The notes: a model not told the origin generated them from the letters alone. A stretch of 64,000 bases of DNA from Oscillatoria princeps RMCB-10 (GCA_019359235.1 JAHHHT010000038.1:1-64000), one strand, 5' to 3'; shown: positions 7,443 to 18,399, numbered from the stretch's first letter. A program made the numbers and translations.

Positions 7443-7826
7443 ATTGACTGTTCGCCAAAAGCAGCTACCCCCACCAGCCAGACAGACTGGATGGGAAACT
7501 GCATATTGCTCCTTCCCTTTTTTCATCACCTCCCTTAACATTGTTAAGTAACGTAAAGAAAAACCCTGTTTGCTTAATCTTTTTTTAGGTTTTGGGGCCA
7601 GGGGCAATCCCCCCTTGGTTGCCCCTTGCCGGCACGAGGCAGTGGGGGCAGTCTCCGCCGGTGGCGGGCGGCGTAGGGGCGGCCCCCCGTGGCCGCCCTC
7701 CTGAAACGCATGGCACGTTGGCCCAGCCCCTACAGAAATTGCCATCCCGCCAGTGGGCCCTGACAAGATAGCGGTCGGGAATGTCAAGATCGAGGCAAAG
7801 CAGAAGTATCCTAAAATTCTCTATTT
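7443..7826. other. Divergent intergenic region
   Basis: It holds the upstream regions of the pentapeptide gene (minus strand) and the SagB-type gene (plus strand). There is a GC-rich inverted repeat at 7672-7700 (GTAGGGGCGGCCCCC). No gene is supported. Confidence 0.4.
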
Positions 7827-9350
7827 ATGCCAGAACTTCGAGTCTCCATAGCTCAGCACTACCACGAGCGCACCAAATATGACCCCCAGACCCTGGCGTC
7901 CAAAAGTCAGGGCTTGGACTGGGAAAAACAGCCCGTACCCTTCAAAGAGTACAAGATAGGCACATCCTTCGACCTCAAACCCTATCTCAAAACCGACGTC
8001 ACTGACCCAGAGGCCAAGTGGTGGCGGCGGCTGTCCCGGTTGCTGTTTTGCAGCTACGGACTGACAGCCCGTGTCCCAACCATGACCGGCAGCCCCATGT
8101 ATCTGAGAGCCGCACCCTCTGCCGGTGGCCTGTACCCAGCAGAAGTTTATATCATTTCTCGCGGCACGCCCCAACTGCCCGCCGGCCTCTACAACTACCA
8201 GCCCCTCACCCACTCCCTGATCCATTTTTGGGACAGCCACGTTTGGTCCGCCCTGCAAGCCGCCTGTTTCTGGCACCCCGCCCTGGAGAGCACCAAACTC
8301 GCCCTCGCCACCACGGCCATCTTCTACCGCTCAGCTTGGCGCTACCAAGACCGAGCCTACCGGCGCATATTCCTGGACACCGGCCACCTCCTGGGCAACA
8401 TCGAACTCGCCAGCGCCTTCACCGACTATCGCCCCCACCTGATTGGCGGATTTAACGATGAAGCCCTCAAAGCCCTGCTCTACCTCGACAGTGAAAAAGA
8501 AGGTTCCATCACCGTCATTCCCCTAGCCGACCAGCTGGACTTCCAGCAAAACCTGCCCCTGTTCCGAACCGCCTTACCCTCCCCCACCCAAACCGAGTAT
8601 CCCAAAATCCCAGATGGGGAACTCCTCGCATACTTCCACAGCGCCACCGAACTCACCGCTGACCCCACCGGCACCGCAGGCTGGAAACTAGACCCAGAAC
8701 CAAAAGAAGAGCAGGATAAATACAACTTCCCATTCTGCACGAAAGTCAGCACCGTCACCCCATCCATTTTCTGGGGACAAGACCTGCAAGGGCTCGAAAG
8801 CACCATCCTCCGGCGTCGCTCCACCCGCGCTTACAGCGGCGCAGCCCTGACCCTGGAAGAACTCAAAGCCCTCCTCGACTTCACCTACCAGCCCCATCAC
8901 TATATCGACCAGGGATTGGATAGCTCCCCAGACTATTTCGATCTAAACTTGATAGAGACATTCATCGCCGTCTCTGCAGTCACCGGCTTAGAAGAAGGCT
9001 GCTACTACTACGCCCCCAAAGCCCAAGAACTGCGGCAAATCCGGTTCAAAAACTTCCGGCGCGAGCTGCACTACCTCTGCTTGGGGCAAGAACTGGGTCG
9101 GGATGCCTCAGCCGTGCTATTCCACACCGCAGACCTGAAAAAAGCCGTAGCCCAGTATGGCGATCGCGTCTACCGCTACCTGCACATGGATGCCGGTCAT
9201 CTCGGACAGCGGCTGAATTTAGCCGCCATCCACCTCAGTTTAGGCGTCAGTGGCATCGGCGGCTTCTTTGACGACCAAGTTAATGAAGTCTTGGGCATCC
9301 CAGCTGATGAAGCCGTCCTGTACATCACCACCCTCGGACGCCCCCGGTAA
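7827..9350 (+). CDS. SagB/ThcOx-family dehydrogenase (tandem nitroreductase domains)
   Basis: The 507-residue protein has two FMN-dependent nitroreductase-like halves. The N-terminal half carries the family signature [17 protein letters not shown] near residue 95. The C-terminal half starts with [18 protein letters not shown] and ends with [18 protein letters not shown] and SGIGGFF. SagB/ThcOx enzymes oxidise thiazolines and oxazolines to azoles in RiPP pathways, and the double-domain form is common in cyanobacteria outside any RiPP cluster. No YcaO or precursor peptide gene is visible next to it, so the substrate is unknown. It converges with the broken phoD-like gene. Confidence 0.85.
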   Translation: MPELRVSIAQHYHERTKYDPQTLASKSQGLDWEKQPVPFKEYKIGTSFDLKPYLKTDVTDPEAKWWRRLSRLLFCSYGLTARVPTMTGSPMYLRAAPSAGGLYPAEVYIISRGTPQLPAGLYNYQPLTHSLIHFWDSHVWSALQAACFWHPALESTKLALATTAIFYRSAWRYQDRAYRRIFLDTGHLLGNIELASAFTDYRPHLIGGFNDEALKALLYLDSEKEGSITVIPLADQLDFQQNLPLFRTALPSPTQTEYPKIPDGELLAYFHSATELTADPTGTAGWKLDPEPKEEQDKYNFPFCTKVSTVTPSIFWGQDLQGLESTILRRRSTRAYSGAALTLEELKALLDFTYQPHHYIDQGLDSSPDYFDLNLIETFIAVSAVTGLEEGCYYYAPKAQELRQIRFKNFRRELHYLCLGQELGRDASAVLFHTADLKKAVAQYGDRVYRYLHMDAGHLGQRLNLAAIHLSLGVSGIGGFFDDQVNEVLGIPADEAVLYITTLGRPR

Positions 9351-9362
9351 TATCAATTTTGG

Positions 9363-9532
9363 ATTGTGGATTGTGGATTGTGGATTGGGCATTGGGCATT
9401 GGGCATTGGGCATTGGGAATTGGGCATTGGGCATTGGGCATTGGGCATTGGGCATTGGGCATTGGGCATTGAAGACAACAATTCATCCCCAATCCAAAAT
9501 CCAAAATCCAAAATCCAAAATCCAAAATCCAA
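9363..9532. repeat. Heptanucleotide tandem arrays
   Basis: TTGTGGA units (9365-9384) run into 12 units of GGGCATT (9387-9470, one GGGAATT variant), then, after 20 bases, 6 units of AATCCAA (9491-9532). They occupy the space between convergent genes. Such short tandemly repeated heptamers are known from filamentous cyanobacteria. Confidence 0.95.
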
Positions 9533-9563
9533 TGCCCCATGCCCCACGCCCAATTCACAGATA

Positions 9564-11122
9564 TTAAACCTCAGGCACCAAATCCACACTGTAAAAAGTT
9601 TTGCCTTCCAGGTTGTGCAGCCCAACCGTCATCACCTGACTGCCACCGTCAATTTTGACCGTGCCAAAAAACTGATTTCCTTGCGAAGGCGGCTGGTTGG
9701 TTTTCATCCCCGGCTGCGCACTTTGAAACCTCACCTCCGGGCCAAAAGTGCTGTCCAGTGGGTTCGGCCCAAAATTGCCGCCGTTGAGCGGGCCGGCGGC
9801 AAACTCCCAAAAGGGTTTAAACTCCTGAAAAACCGCCTTATTCGGGTCGTAATAAGTAGCAACAGCGTAATGCAAATCAGATGTAACACACACAACATTC
9901 CGGATATTATTTTGCTTGATAAACCGCAGCAAATCAGCGATTTCTAGCTCCCGGCCCAAAGCGGGGCCATCCCCATTGGCGGCGTTCTCAAAAGCCGTTT
10001 TGCCATCCGCAACAATAATGCCCACCGGCATGTCACTGGCGATAACTTTCCAAGTCGCAGTCGAGGCGAGCAACTTGCTTTTTAGCCAGCGCACTTGGGC
10101 GCTGCCCAAAAACGCCGTCTCCTCAGAACTCACCGGCTGCCGGTTCGCCGAGTTCCGGCCCCGGTACGAGCGCTTGTCGGGTATAAAAATTTCCAGTGCC
10201 GGCCCATACTGGAACGACCGGTAAATCCGCTCCGGATCGCTGGCGTCCCAGCGAATTGGCATGTACTCCAGAAACGCCCGCTTGGCCCTCGCCGCTAATA
10301 AATCGCAGCTTTTAACAGTATAGCGGTCATCATCATTGAGCCTCTGCCCCGGAAACCAATTGTTCCGCGTCTCGTGGTCGTCCCACTGCACCAGCCAAGG
10401 CACCTGGGCGTTGAACCGGCGCAGGTTATCGTCGAGAAAATTATACAGATAATTGCCGCGAAACTCCGCTAGTGTTTCCGCTACCTTTGACTTCTCATGT
10501 GTGGTAATATTTTTCCAGATGCTGCCGTCCTCCAGTGTCACCTCAGCTTGAATCGGGTTATCGGCGTAAAAAGTCCCGCTTTAGGGAGCGCTGTAGGCAT
10601 TGATATCCGCCCTATCCTGGAAGATAACCCGGTAAAATATAGCGGTTCTCAGTTGGATGAACTGCGTCCCAGAAACCCGGTTTCTTTAAGAAACAGGGTT
10701 TCTCAGTATCTCACAAAGGATGAGAAACGCTATATTTGCTGACCTGCCGGCAGATCCGAAAGATAAATCCGCGCGGTGAAGTCGCTGCTCTCCAAGGCAG
10801 CCGGCCCGACAGCACGCTGGGCGTTGCGGAAAGATTCTGTGGTAGAATACTCTACAATCATGCGTGCGGGACGGTCGCACCTGCTCCAAATCGCAGCGCT
10901 GGTGCCGGTGATGTCGCCGGTGGCCACACCGCAGGGGATTTGCGGGCGCATCCTGTCTGAAACCGCAGTAGCGGGAGCGCCGGCGCGCACCAACTGGGAT
11001 TTTCCCAGCAATTGTCCGGCAAGAATCCCGCTGCCGGCGAGCGCTGAATTTAGCAGGAGCCGGCGGCGGGTAACCTGTTGTGAAAATTGGCCATCCATGA
11101 AGTTGAAAGTCGCGGTTTTCAA
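9564..11122 (-). pseudogene. PhoD-type alkaline phosphatase, interrupted
   Basis: The N-terminal piece (11122 down to about 10735) has a twin-arginine-type signal (TRRRLLLNSALAGSGILAG) and the PhoD N-terminal domain (IPCGVATGDITGTSAAIWSR). The C-terminal piece (about 10580 down to 9564) resumes at YADNPIQAEVTLEDGS and has the metallophosphatase core ([29 protein letters not shown]-like end). Between them a family-B palindromic element (10638-10734) and about 55 bp of unrelated DNA replace roughly 90 codons, including the first metal-binding motif. Stops follow QQI at the element edge. The enzyme would have been a secreted Ca/Fe phosphodiesterase/monoesterase for phosphate scavenging. It cannot be active as it stands. 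Confidence 0.85.
10638..10734. mobile_element. MITE-like element, family B (inside phoD-like gene)
   Basis: Perfect outer ends AAATATAGCG/CGCTATATTT enclose imperfect inverted arms (CGGTTCTCAGTTGGATGAA and CGTTTCTCATCC) and the central palindrome GAAACCCGGTTTCTTTAAG. The orientation is opposite to the copies at 13941 and 24520. No coding capacity. Confidence 0.75.
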
Positions 11123-11883
11123 AGCTCAATTAAATATATTAACTGGAATTTTGCGCGGTCAAGATAGTTGGGGGAAGGGAAGAAGTCATGTCGCGCCGGC
11201 TGGAACCGCGATCAAGGCTGGAACGCTCGCTACATTGAACGGGGGCTGCCAGCAAAAAAACTCTAAAAACAGCCGGGAAAAATCGCATCTGCGCTCACCT
11301 CACTGCGGCTGTAACTTTACAGACAAAAGAGGTTAAGGGAGCGCCTCAAATATAGCGGTTTACCCGATATTTTCTGAAGTATTAATATCCGAAAAAATCC
11401 AAGAGCGCCTGGTGATTGAGAGCTTTAGGCAGCCGCGATAATTTTCTGAGTATTGTCTCATAGCTGTCACCGGTAAGCATGAAAACCGGCAGCCAAGCCG
11501 AGATGGGGCGAACAGAGCGGGCGTGGGACAGGGGGCGGGCCAGTCGGGGCGAAGAACCTTCCCGCTTTCTTGCCGGTGGCGAGCATCCCGTTTTGCCCGG
11601 GGGATAAAAAGGCAGCCACAGGGGGCTGCCCCCACAGCCCCCGAAACCGAGAAGGGAGAGGGAGAAATTATTGATTTCCCCCCTCTGGCTTAATGGCAGA
11701 GGGGGGTTAGGGGGGTGAGGGCGAGAATTTTTGCACAAATGGGATGCGAGCGAGCCGGTGCCGTGCAACCAAGCTCCCCTGACCTCAGGTTCTGTGCGTC
11801 TGGCTCCGTCCGGAGAGCGAAGCGCCTCACAGGAAGTGCGGATATTATGTCATAATCGACCGAAAGAGCGTTGGATTTGTGAT
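11123..11883. other. Long divergent intergenic region
   Basis: It lies between the broken phoD-like gene and the first kinase-TPR gene. A single TATAGCGGTTT end occurs at 11352. A C-run/G-run inverted pair lies at 11673-11722. The in-frame extension upstream of the kinase start (11731-11883) reads as low-quality coding sequence and is not included in the gene. Confidence 0.4.
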
Positions 11884-13701
11884 ATGGTTGGTCAACTTTT
11901 GCAGGAACGTTATGAAATTGTTCAAGTTTTGGGCGGCGGCTCATTTGGTCAGACCTATTTGGCAAAAGATATCAAGCGTGCCGGTCATTCCCAATGCGTG
12001 GTTAAGCAACTGCATCCTGTAAATAACGCCCCTCAATTCCTCACAACAGCCCGCAGGCTGTTTACAAAAGAGGCAGAAACCCTAGAAAAGTTGGGCCAGC
12101 ACGACCGCATTCCCTCTCTCCTGGCTGCGCTAGAGGAAAATCAAGAATTCTACTTAGTTCAAGAATTCATTTCGGGGCGTCCCTTAACCCATGAGATTTT
12201 GCCCGGTCAACCCTGGAGTGAAGACCGAGTTATCAGCCTCCTGACAGAAGTCTTAGAGATTTTGGTGTTCGCGCACCGGCACGGGGCGAACCACCAGAAC
12301 ATCAAGCCGGCGAATTTAATCCGACGCCAGGCAGACGGCAAAATAGTTCTGATTGACTTTGGGGCAGTTAAAGCGCTCGGCGCTCAAATGGCTCAGGGGC
12401 AATTCATCCGGACAGTTGTCGCTGGCACTCCTGGCTATATGCCGCTAGAACAATTACATGGCCAGCCGCGATTGAACAGTGACATCTACGCTTTGGGAAT
12501 GATTGCTATCCAAGCGCTCAGCGGCATGAGTGCTGACGAGCTAGCAAGACTTCAAGGTGCTGACAGCCCCAACACCAGTCAGCTCCTCTGGCGGGAGCGA
12601 GTGCGGGTGAGCGCCGAGCTAGCAGAGGTTATTGACAAAATGGTGCTCCCGGGGTTCCTGCGGCGCTACCAGTCTGCTTCTGAAGCGCTTTCTGACCTGA
12701 AAAAAATCCGCGTTAGCTTTAGGATGCCAGCGCTAACGCCAGAGACAACTTCTTCTGTTTCTTCTGTGGGGTCAGCGCTCCAGTCAGCGATAAAGTCAGC
12801 GATAACTTCTTCTGCCCACAAGATTCGGGAGCGCCTGACTTGGAGAGAAGGCCGGTTCATTTTGGCCGGTACAGTTGCTTTGATTGCGGTGGGTGGGCTG
12901 GTGGCGATCGTGCAGCCGAAGCTGAAGGCTAGGGAGTTGTACAGCCAAGGGCTGGAAAAGTTTACCAGCGGAAATAGGCAAGGAGCGTTTGCGGATTTCA
13001 CCCAGGCGCTCCAGCTCAATCCCAAAGACGCTCAAATCTACTACGAGCGCGGTAAAGTCCGCTTCTACCTGGAAGAGTATCCGGGAGCAGTTGAGGACTG
13101 GAACAAAGCGATTGAGCTCAACCCCAACTACGCCGACGCCTACGTCCTGCGGTGCAGCGCTCAGCGCATTCTCGGCAAGTATTCAGAAGCCCTCGGGGAT
13201 TGCACCCAGGCGGTGCGGCTCAATCCCAAGGATGCTGAAGCCTACCTCAACCGGGGAAATACCCTTTATAGCCTGGGAGACTATAAAGCCGCGATTGAGG
13301 ATTACAGCCGGGCGATTGGCATCGACCCCAACGATGCCAGATTCTACAGCAGCCTTGGCGCTGCCCGCAATGAACTCCGAGACTACAAGGGGGCAATTCA
13401 GGAGTACAACCAAGCGCTGCGGAGAAATCCCAAATATGCCGAAGCTTACAACGGTCGGGGTAATGTCCGCGCCACCCTAGGAGATAAGCAGGGCGCAATT
13501 GAAGATTACACCCAAGCGATTCGGCTCAGGCCCAAGTTTGCCAATGCCTACTTCAACCGGGGTCTGATCCGCGCTGAGTTGGGACAGGAGTCCAAAGCGA
13601 TTGAGGATTTTCAGCAAGCCGCAAAAATCTATTCTGAGCAAGGGCTGACCTCTGACTACAACCGGACGCAGTTGCAGCTCACCAAGCTTCAGCAGTATTA
13701 G
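11884..13701 (+). CDS. Kinase-TPR protein 1, catalytic Asp replaced (probable pseudokinase)
   Basis: The start at 11884 (MVGQLLQERYEI) matches the paralogues at 16243, 18683 and 27016. Residues 1-270 form a Ser/Thr kinase fold with an intact glycine loop (GGGSFGQTY), Lys in CVVKQL and the DFG motif (LIDFGAV). The catalytic loop reads H137-Q-N-I-K instead of HRDxK, so the catalytic Asp is Asn. A membrane segment (FILAGTVALIAVGGLVAIV, about residues 322-340) links it to seven TPRs (AIEDYTQAIRLNP pattern), which would lie on the other side of the membrane or in the periplasm. Phosphotransfer is doubtful; a scaffold or allosteric role is more likely. The next gene converges. Confidence 0.88.
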   Translation: MVGQLLQERYEIVQVLGGGSFGQTYLAKDIKRAGHSQCVVKQLHPVNNAPQFLTTARRLFTKEAETLEKLGQHDRIPSLLAALEENQEFYLVQEFISGRPLTHEILPGQPWSEDRVISLLTEVLEILVFAHRHGANHQNIKPANLIRRQADGKIVLIDFGAVKALGAQMAQGQFIRTVVAGTPGYMPLEQLHGQPRLNSDIYALGMIAIQALSGMSADELARLQGADSPNTSQLLWRERVRVSAELAEVIDKMVLPGFLRRYQSASEALSDLKKIRVSFRMPALTPETTSSVSSVGSALQSAIKSAITSSAHKIRERLTWREGRFILAGTVALIAVGGLVAIVQPKLKARELYSQGLEKFTSGNRQGAFADFTQALQLNPKDAQIYYERGKVRFYLEEYPGAVEDWNKAIELNPNYADAYVLRCSAQRILGKYSEALGDCTQAVRLNPKDAEAYLNRGNTLYSLGDYKAAIEDYSRAIGIDPNDARFYSSLGAARNELRDYKGAIQEYNQALRRNPKYAEAYNGRGNVRATLGDKQGAIEDYTQAIRLRPKFANAYFNRGLIRAELGQESKAIEDFQQAAKIYSEQGLTSDYNRTQLQLTKLQQY

Positions 13702-14091
13702 CCAAAATTTATTTCGGGCATTGGGCATCATCGCATGGGGCATTGCGGCAGGAGTGGGGCACGCCGCTCCTACGGAGCCGCAACGCTTACGCATTGGCCT
13801 TAGAGCGTGTTTATAAAGTAATTGTTAAGCCTGAGTGGGGCCAGAAACCGGGTTTCTTCTGTAGTCAAGCAGAATTTTCCCGCTGACCCACCACAAGAAA
13901 CCCGGTTTCTTGTGAGTTCACTTTTTCTTTATAAATGAACTATAGCGTTTCTCATATTAGTGAGGTGCTCAGAACCCCGGTTTCTTAAAGAACCCGGGGT
14001 TATGGGACGTGCTTCATCAAACTGAAAACCTCTATATTACTGCTACAAACTGAAACCAGTCATTTGATTATTACAGGCCAACTTATTCAAG
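13702..14091. other. Intergenic region between converging genes, palindrome-rich
   Basis: A spaced inverted pair AGAAACCGGGTTTCTT/AAGAAACCCGGTTTCTTG lies at 13844-13915, and a family-B element at 13941-14038. These could end transcription from both sides. No gene is seen. Confidence 0.5.
13941..14038. mobile_element. MITE-like element, family B
   Basis: Ends TATAGCGTTTCTCAT (left) and, on the complement, TATAGAGGTTTTCAG (right) flank a central CCCCGGTTTCTTAAAGAAC palindrome. Same family as at 10638 and 24520. Confidence 0.65.
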
Positions 14092-15486
14092 CTATTTCCC
14101 AATACAAAACCGGCTGAAAATCCGGTCAATAACTGATTCAGTCACATCCTCGCCGGTGACTTCTCCTAACGCTTGAATCGCCCCCCGCAGGTCAATCGTC
14201 CAGAAATCGAGCGGCAGCTGATTCGCAATCGTAGCGCTCACTTGCTGTAGGGACGCTTTAGCGCGAGTCAGAGCGGCAGCTTGCCGCTGGTTAATCGCAA
14301 AATCTAAATTAGCCGCTTGCAGGTTGCCGGCGTTCACAGCTGCCAAGATAGCTTTTTCCAGATCCTCAATTCCTCGGTTGTGGGCGGCGGCTGTTGCCAC
14401 AGCGCAGCCGATGGTGTCAGGGTACTGTACAGATGCCAGATTTTCCCCTGAAGCAAGGTCGATTTTGTTCACCACCAGAATCAGCTTTTGGTGGCGCACC
14501 TGTTCGTAAATCTCCTCATCTTCCGGCGTCCAACCGGCACCGGCGTCAACCGTCAGCAGCACCAAGTCAGCCGCTAGAGCCACCCGGCGGGAGCGCTCCA
14601 CCCCCATTTTCTCCACAACGTCAGCCGTCTCCCGAATGCCGGCAGTGTCCAGCACCTGCACCGGCACCCCCCCCACCGCCAGCTGCGACTCCACCACATC
14701 CCGCGTCGTCCCGGGAAGCTCCGTCACAATCGCCCGGTCGCACCGGCTCCAAGCGTTCAGCAAACTCGATTTCCCCACATTCGGACGCCCCACAATCGCC
14801 ACCTTCAAGCCGGTGCGCAGCAATTCCCCCCGATCGGCTGAAGCCAAAATTCCTGACACCTCTGCCAAAACCCGCTCGATTTGTGCTATAATATAAGGCT
14901 CATCCAGCGGCGGCAAATCTTCCTCAAAATCAATCCGAGCCTCAATCTCGGCCAAGATATCCAGACAGGAGGCACGCAACTGGCGGATGGGAGCCGCCAG
15001 CTTCCCCTGCAGACCGGCTAGCGCCGCAAGGGCTGCTGCCGGTGAGCGAGCGCCCACCAAATCGGAAATGCTTTCCGCCTGAGTCAAGTCCAGCCGGCCA
15101 TTGAGAAACGCCCGCAGCGTAAACTCGCCCGGTTGCGCCAGTCGCGCCCCCCCCTCCAGACACAGCTGCAACACCTGCTGCACCGGCATGATGCCCCCGT
15201 GACAGTGGAACTCCACCACATCCTCGCGCGTGTAGGAGCGGGGAGCCTTCATCACCAGCAGCAAAACTTCATCGACCGCCTGTTGGGTTTGGGGGTGGCG
15301 GATGCAACCATAAAGGATGCGGTGACTTTCCCAGACTTGCCGCTTGCCGGCGGGGTGAAAAAGGGTTTTGGCAATCGAGAGCGCCTCCGGTCCCGACACC
15401 CGCACAATACCAATGCTGCCCTGTTGCGGCGCGATTGCCGTTGCGATCGCCGCAATGGTTGTCCCTGGTGTAAATGTTTCGGACAT
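14092..15486 (-). CDS. mnmE: tRNA modification GTPase MnmE
   Basis: The 464-residue protein is full length for MnmE: N-terminal tetrahydrofolate-binding dimerisation domain (DTIAAIATA-like start, [13 protein letters not shown]), helical domain, an inserted Ras-like G domain with P-loop [16 protein letters not shown] switch II and NKID, and the C-terminal FCIGK with the essential Cys. With MnmG it adds the carboxymethylaminomethyl group at U34 of tRNAs. It sits alone among repeat-rich intergenic DNA and is transcribed against kinase-TPR gene 1. Confidence 0.98.
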   Translation of the reverse strand: MSETFTPGTTIAAIATAIAPQQGSIGIVRVSGPEALSIAKTLFHPAGKRQVWESHRILYGCIRHPQTQQAVDEVLLLVMKAPRSYTREDVVEFHCHGGIMPVQQVLQLCLEGGARLAQPGEFTLRAFLNGRLDLTQAESISDLVGARSPAAALAALAGLQGKLAAPIRQLRASCLDILAEIEARIDFEEDLPPLDEPYIIAQIERVLAEVSGILASADRGELLRTGLKVAIVGRPNVGKSSLLNAWSRCDRAIVTELPGTTRDVVESQLAVGGVPVQVLDTAGIRETADVVEKMGVERSRRVALAADLVLLTVDAGAGWTPEDEEIYEQVRHQKLILVVNKIDLASGENLASVQYPDTIGCAVATAAAHNRGIEDLEKAILAAVNAGNLQAANLDFAINQRQAAALTRAKASLQQVSATIANQLPLDFWTIDLRGAIQALGEVTGEDVTESVIDRIFSRFCIGK

Positions 15487-16242
15487 CGTTTCCTCGGCTT
15501 GTATAAACTCTAATTTTCAGCCAGCACTGCCAAAAACCCCCCTCTATAAAAATAGCGACAATCGCCGGCAGCCGGTGAAAAAACCGGGCTATAAATTGTC
15601 TAGCCTGGGCTCACCCCTATCTTTTCTCCCCCTCCCCGTAGCTCCTGCGGAGCCGCTGCGCTAACGCGGGTCGGGGGTCGGGGGGTGAGGTTCCCAGCCT
15701 GCCTGCAAAGAGTTTTAACCTCAAGAAACCAGTATTCTTAAAGATACTGGTTTAAATCTATTCTCTGTCGAGGGGCCCGGCTGGAAGAAATCGGCTGAAT
15801 CTGTTCAGGAAATATTGCTGACCTGCGGGCAGGCTGCGGTCGTTGCTGAAGGCGCTCGATCGGGCGCACGGCACAAAGGGTTCCAGCTTTCCGGGCACAG
15901 GCGTGACTTTGAAGTAGTTAGGACTTACGCAGGGGCGCTAGCTGCTGCGCAGCCGCTGGGCGTGCCGCGCTCCCGCGCCCCTACTGCGGCGGGTTCTGCA
16001 GAACGCGCCCGGCGGTAAAGTGCGTTCCGCCCAGTCTCTGCGTGCAGAGCGGCTGGGCGCGCTCAAAAGCTGCCTGTCTGCCCCGATCTTTAGCACCACC
16101 GGCACCCCCTCCCTTGCTGAGGGCGCTAGGAGAGCGGGCGGGTTGGGCAACAATAGAAAGAGGGAGGGTGATTCGCGCTCCGGCTTGAGCCGGTGTGGAT
16201 CTCCCGCAACACAACCGACCTGTAGCAGGCTGGGGTGCCGCC
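15487..16242. other. Long intergenic region, divergent
   Basis: It separates mnmE (minus) from kinase-TPR gene 2 (plus). A palindrome AAACCAGTATTCTTAAAGAT at 15725-15752 is a variant of the common GAAACC palindrome. CTGCGGAGCCGCTGCGCTAACGC-type repeats occur near 15645-15670 and 15935-15975. No gene is supported. Confidence 0.4.
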
Positions 16243-18399
16243 GTGATTGGTAAGCTTTTAGATGGACGTTACCGCATTCTTGAAGTTCTGGGCTCTGGTG
16301 CCTTTGGACAAACTTATCTGGCAGAAGACATTCGCCGCCCCGGTCTGCCCAAATGCGTGGTCAAGCAATTGAGCCCGATCAGTAACGCTTCTCTATCGCT
16401 GCAAGCAGCGGGCCGGCTGTTTAAACGAGAGGCAGAAATCCTGGAAAAGCTGGGGAGACACGACAAAATTCCCCAACTTTTGGCTTATTTTGCCGAAGGG
16501 CAGCGATTTTATCTCGTTAAAGAATATACCCCAGGCCATCCCCTGACGGAAGAGATTCTCCCCGGAGCTAACCTGGGAGAGCAGGTCACGATCGAGATAT
16601 TGTGTGAGGTGCTGGAGATTCTGGTGTTCGTGCACGGCAATCGGGCGATTCACCGGGACATTAAACCGGCCAACTTAATCCGACGCCAGTCAGACGGGAA
16701 ATTAGTGCTGATCGACTTTGGGTCAGTGAAAGAAATCAGCTCGGCCCTGTCTCAGGGGCCAGCGCCGTGGACGATAGCGGCTGGGACTCCCGCCTACATG
16801 CCGGTGGAGCAATTCCAAGGGAACCCGCAATTTAATAGCGATATCTATGCCTTAGGTACGATTGCCGTGCAGGCGCTCACCGGCTTGCCGGCGGCTGACT
16901 TGCCGAAACTGCAAGACCCCAACACGGGGAAAATTATCTGGCGGCACCGAGCCCGAGTCAGCCCGCAGCTAGCAGACATCATCGACAAAATGGTACACCA
17001 CCACTACGGCCAGCGCTACCAGTCAGCGGCTGCTGCCCTGGCTCACCTGAACAAGTTGCGCGTCCCCTCGGAGGTGCCACCGCCGCCATCCACGATCATC
17101 ACCCAGCACGACACGATTCCCAGACCCCAGCTGCCGGTGCAGTTCATCGTCGCGGGGGCGGCGGCGCTGATCGTGGTGCTGGGTCTGCTGCTGCTGTTGC
17201 AGCGCCCCGACCGGACGAAGGCGGAAGCCTTTTACAACCGGGGGCTGGAGCGGGCGGAGAGCGGGGACCGGCGCGGCGCGATTGGCGATTACACCCAGGC
17301 GATTCGCTTCAATCCCAGCGACGCCCGGGCCCACTACCAGCGGGGCAATGCCTACTATGACGTGGGGGAATTGGATGCCGCGATCGCGGATTACACCCGA
17401 GCGATTCAGCGAAATTCCAACTATGCCGAAGCTTACTACAACCGGGGTTTGGCCAAGTATGACCGGCAGGACCCGCGCGGCGCGATAGAGGATTTCAACC
17501 AGGTGATTCGGCTCAATGCCAAAGAAGCCGGCGCTTACTACCAGCGGGGTCTGGCGTACCACGACCTGAAAGACTACCGGACAGCCATCGAGGACTACAA
17601 GAAAGCCATCGAGCTGGCTCCGGGCGACGCCAAAGCGTACCAGGCGCGGGGTCTGGCTCGCTCTGCCACGGACGACAAGCAGGGAGCGCTAGACGACTAC
17701 ACCAAAGCGATTCAGCTAGAGCCCAAAAATGCCGGCGCTTACTACAGCCGGGGCAGAGCTCGCTTTTTTCTGGCAGACTATCAGGGGGCGATGGAAGATT
17801 ACACCGAGGCGATCCGGCTCGATCCCCAGCACGCCCAAGCTTACAGCAACCGCTGCGGCGCTTATCTCAATCTCGGCGACTATCGCAAAGCTGTTGAGGA
17901 CTGCACCCAGGCGATTCAGCTCAATCCCAAAGAGGTCACCGCCTATGACAACCGCTGTGTCGCCTACCTGAATCTCTCAGAACACCAGAAAGCGATTGAC
18001 GATTGCACGCAGTCGATCCAGATGCTGCCAAACAAAGCCAAAACCTACAGCAACCGGGGGCTGGCTCGCGCCGCCGGCAATGATAAGGCGGGAGCGATTG
18101 AAGATTACACGCAGGCGATTCGCTTAAGTCCCAGCGATCCCTTGGCCTACAGCAATCGCGCCGCTGCCCACTCCGAGCGGGGAGACTACGGCAGCGCTAT
18201 TGCCGATTACGCTCAGGCGATTCGCCTCAATCCCAGCTTTGCCAGCGCCTACCACGGTCGGGGTGTGGCGCGAGCTCAGCTGGGGGATAAAGCAGGGGCG
18301 ATGGAGGATATTCAGAAGGCGGCGACCCTTTATCTGGAGCAAGGCCGGCTGAGTTCCTACAAAGACGCCCTGCAGCAGCTCAGCCAGGTGCGGCAGTAA
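16243..18399 (+). CDS. Ser/Thr kinase with TPR repeats, kinase-TPR protein 2
   Basis: A GTG at 16243 (IGKLLDGRYRILEVLG follows) is taken as the start because the four paralogues align from here; the product is 718 residues. The kinase domain (about 1-270) has all key residues: GSGAFGQTY, Lys in CVVKQL, H137-R-D-I-K-PAN, LIDFGS and GTPAYMPVEQF. One membrane segment (FIVAGAAALIVVLGLLLLL, about 304-322) is followed by 11 TPRs running to the C-terminus. It is the only one of the four paralogues here with a complete HRDxK loop. The TPRs probably sense or dock partner proteins; targets are unknown. Confidence 0.92.
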   Translation: MIGKLLDGRYRILEVLGSGAFGQTYLAEDIRRPGLPKCVVKQLSPISNASLSLQAAGRLFKREAEILEKLGRHDKIPQLLAYFAEGQRFYLVKEYTPGHPLTEEILPGANLGEQVTIEILCEVLEILVFVHGNRAIHRDIKPANLIRRQSDGKLVLIDFGSVKEISSALSQGPAPWTIAAGTPAYMPVEQFQGNPQFNSDIYALGTIAVQALTGLPAADLPKLQDPNTGKIIWRHRARVSPQLADIIDKMVHHHYGQRYQSAAAALAHLNKLRVPSEVPPPPSTIITQHDTIPRPQLPVQFIVAGAAALIVVLGLLLLLQRPDRTKAEAFYNRGLERAESGDRRGAIGDYTQAIRFNPSDARAHYQRGNAYYDVGELDAAIADYTRAIQRNSNYAEAYYNRGLAKYDRQDPRGAIEDFNQVIRLNAKEAGAYYQRGLAYHDLKDYRTAIEDYKKAIELAPGDAKAYQARGLARSATDDKQGALDDYTKAIQLEPKNAGAYYSRGRARFFLADYQGAMEDYTEAIRLDPQHAQAYSNRCGAYLNLGDYRKAVEDCTQAIQLNPKEVTAYDNRCVAYLNLSEHQKAIDDCTQSIQMLPNKAKTYSNRGLARAAGNDKAGAIEDYTQAIRLSPSDPLAYSNRAAAHSERGDYGSAIADYAQAIRLNPSFASAYHGRGVARAQLGDKAGAMEDIQKAATLYLEQGRLSSYKDALQQLSQVRQ

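Noticed and set aside
9325-9625. Frames across the heptamer arrays
   Set aside because: A 7-bp repeat is open in all three frames, so they have no coding meaning.
10776-11336. A 186-codon plus-strand frame opposite the phoD N-terminus
   Set aside because: The minus strand has a clear PhoD signal and domain; the plus-strand translation has no recognisable feature.
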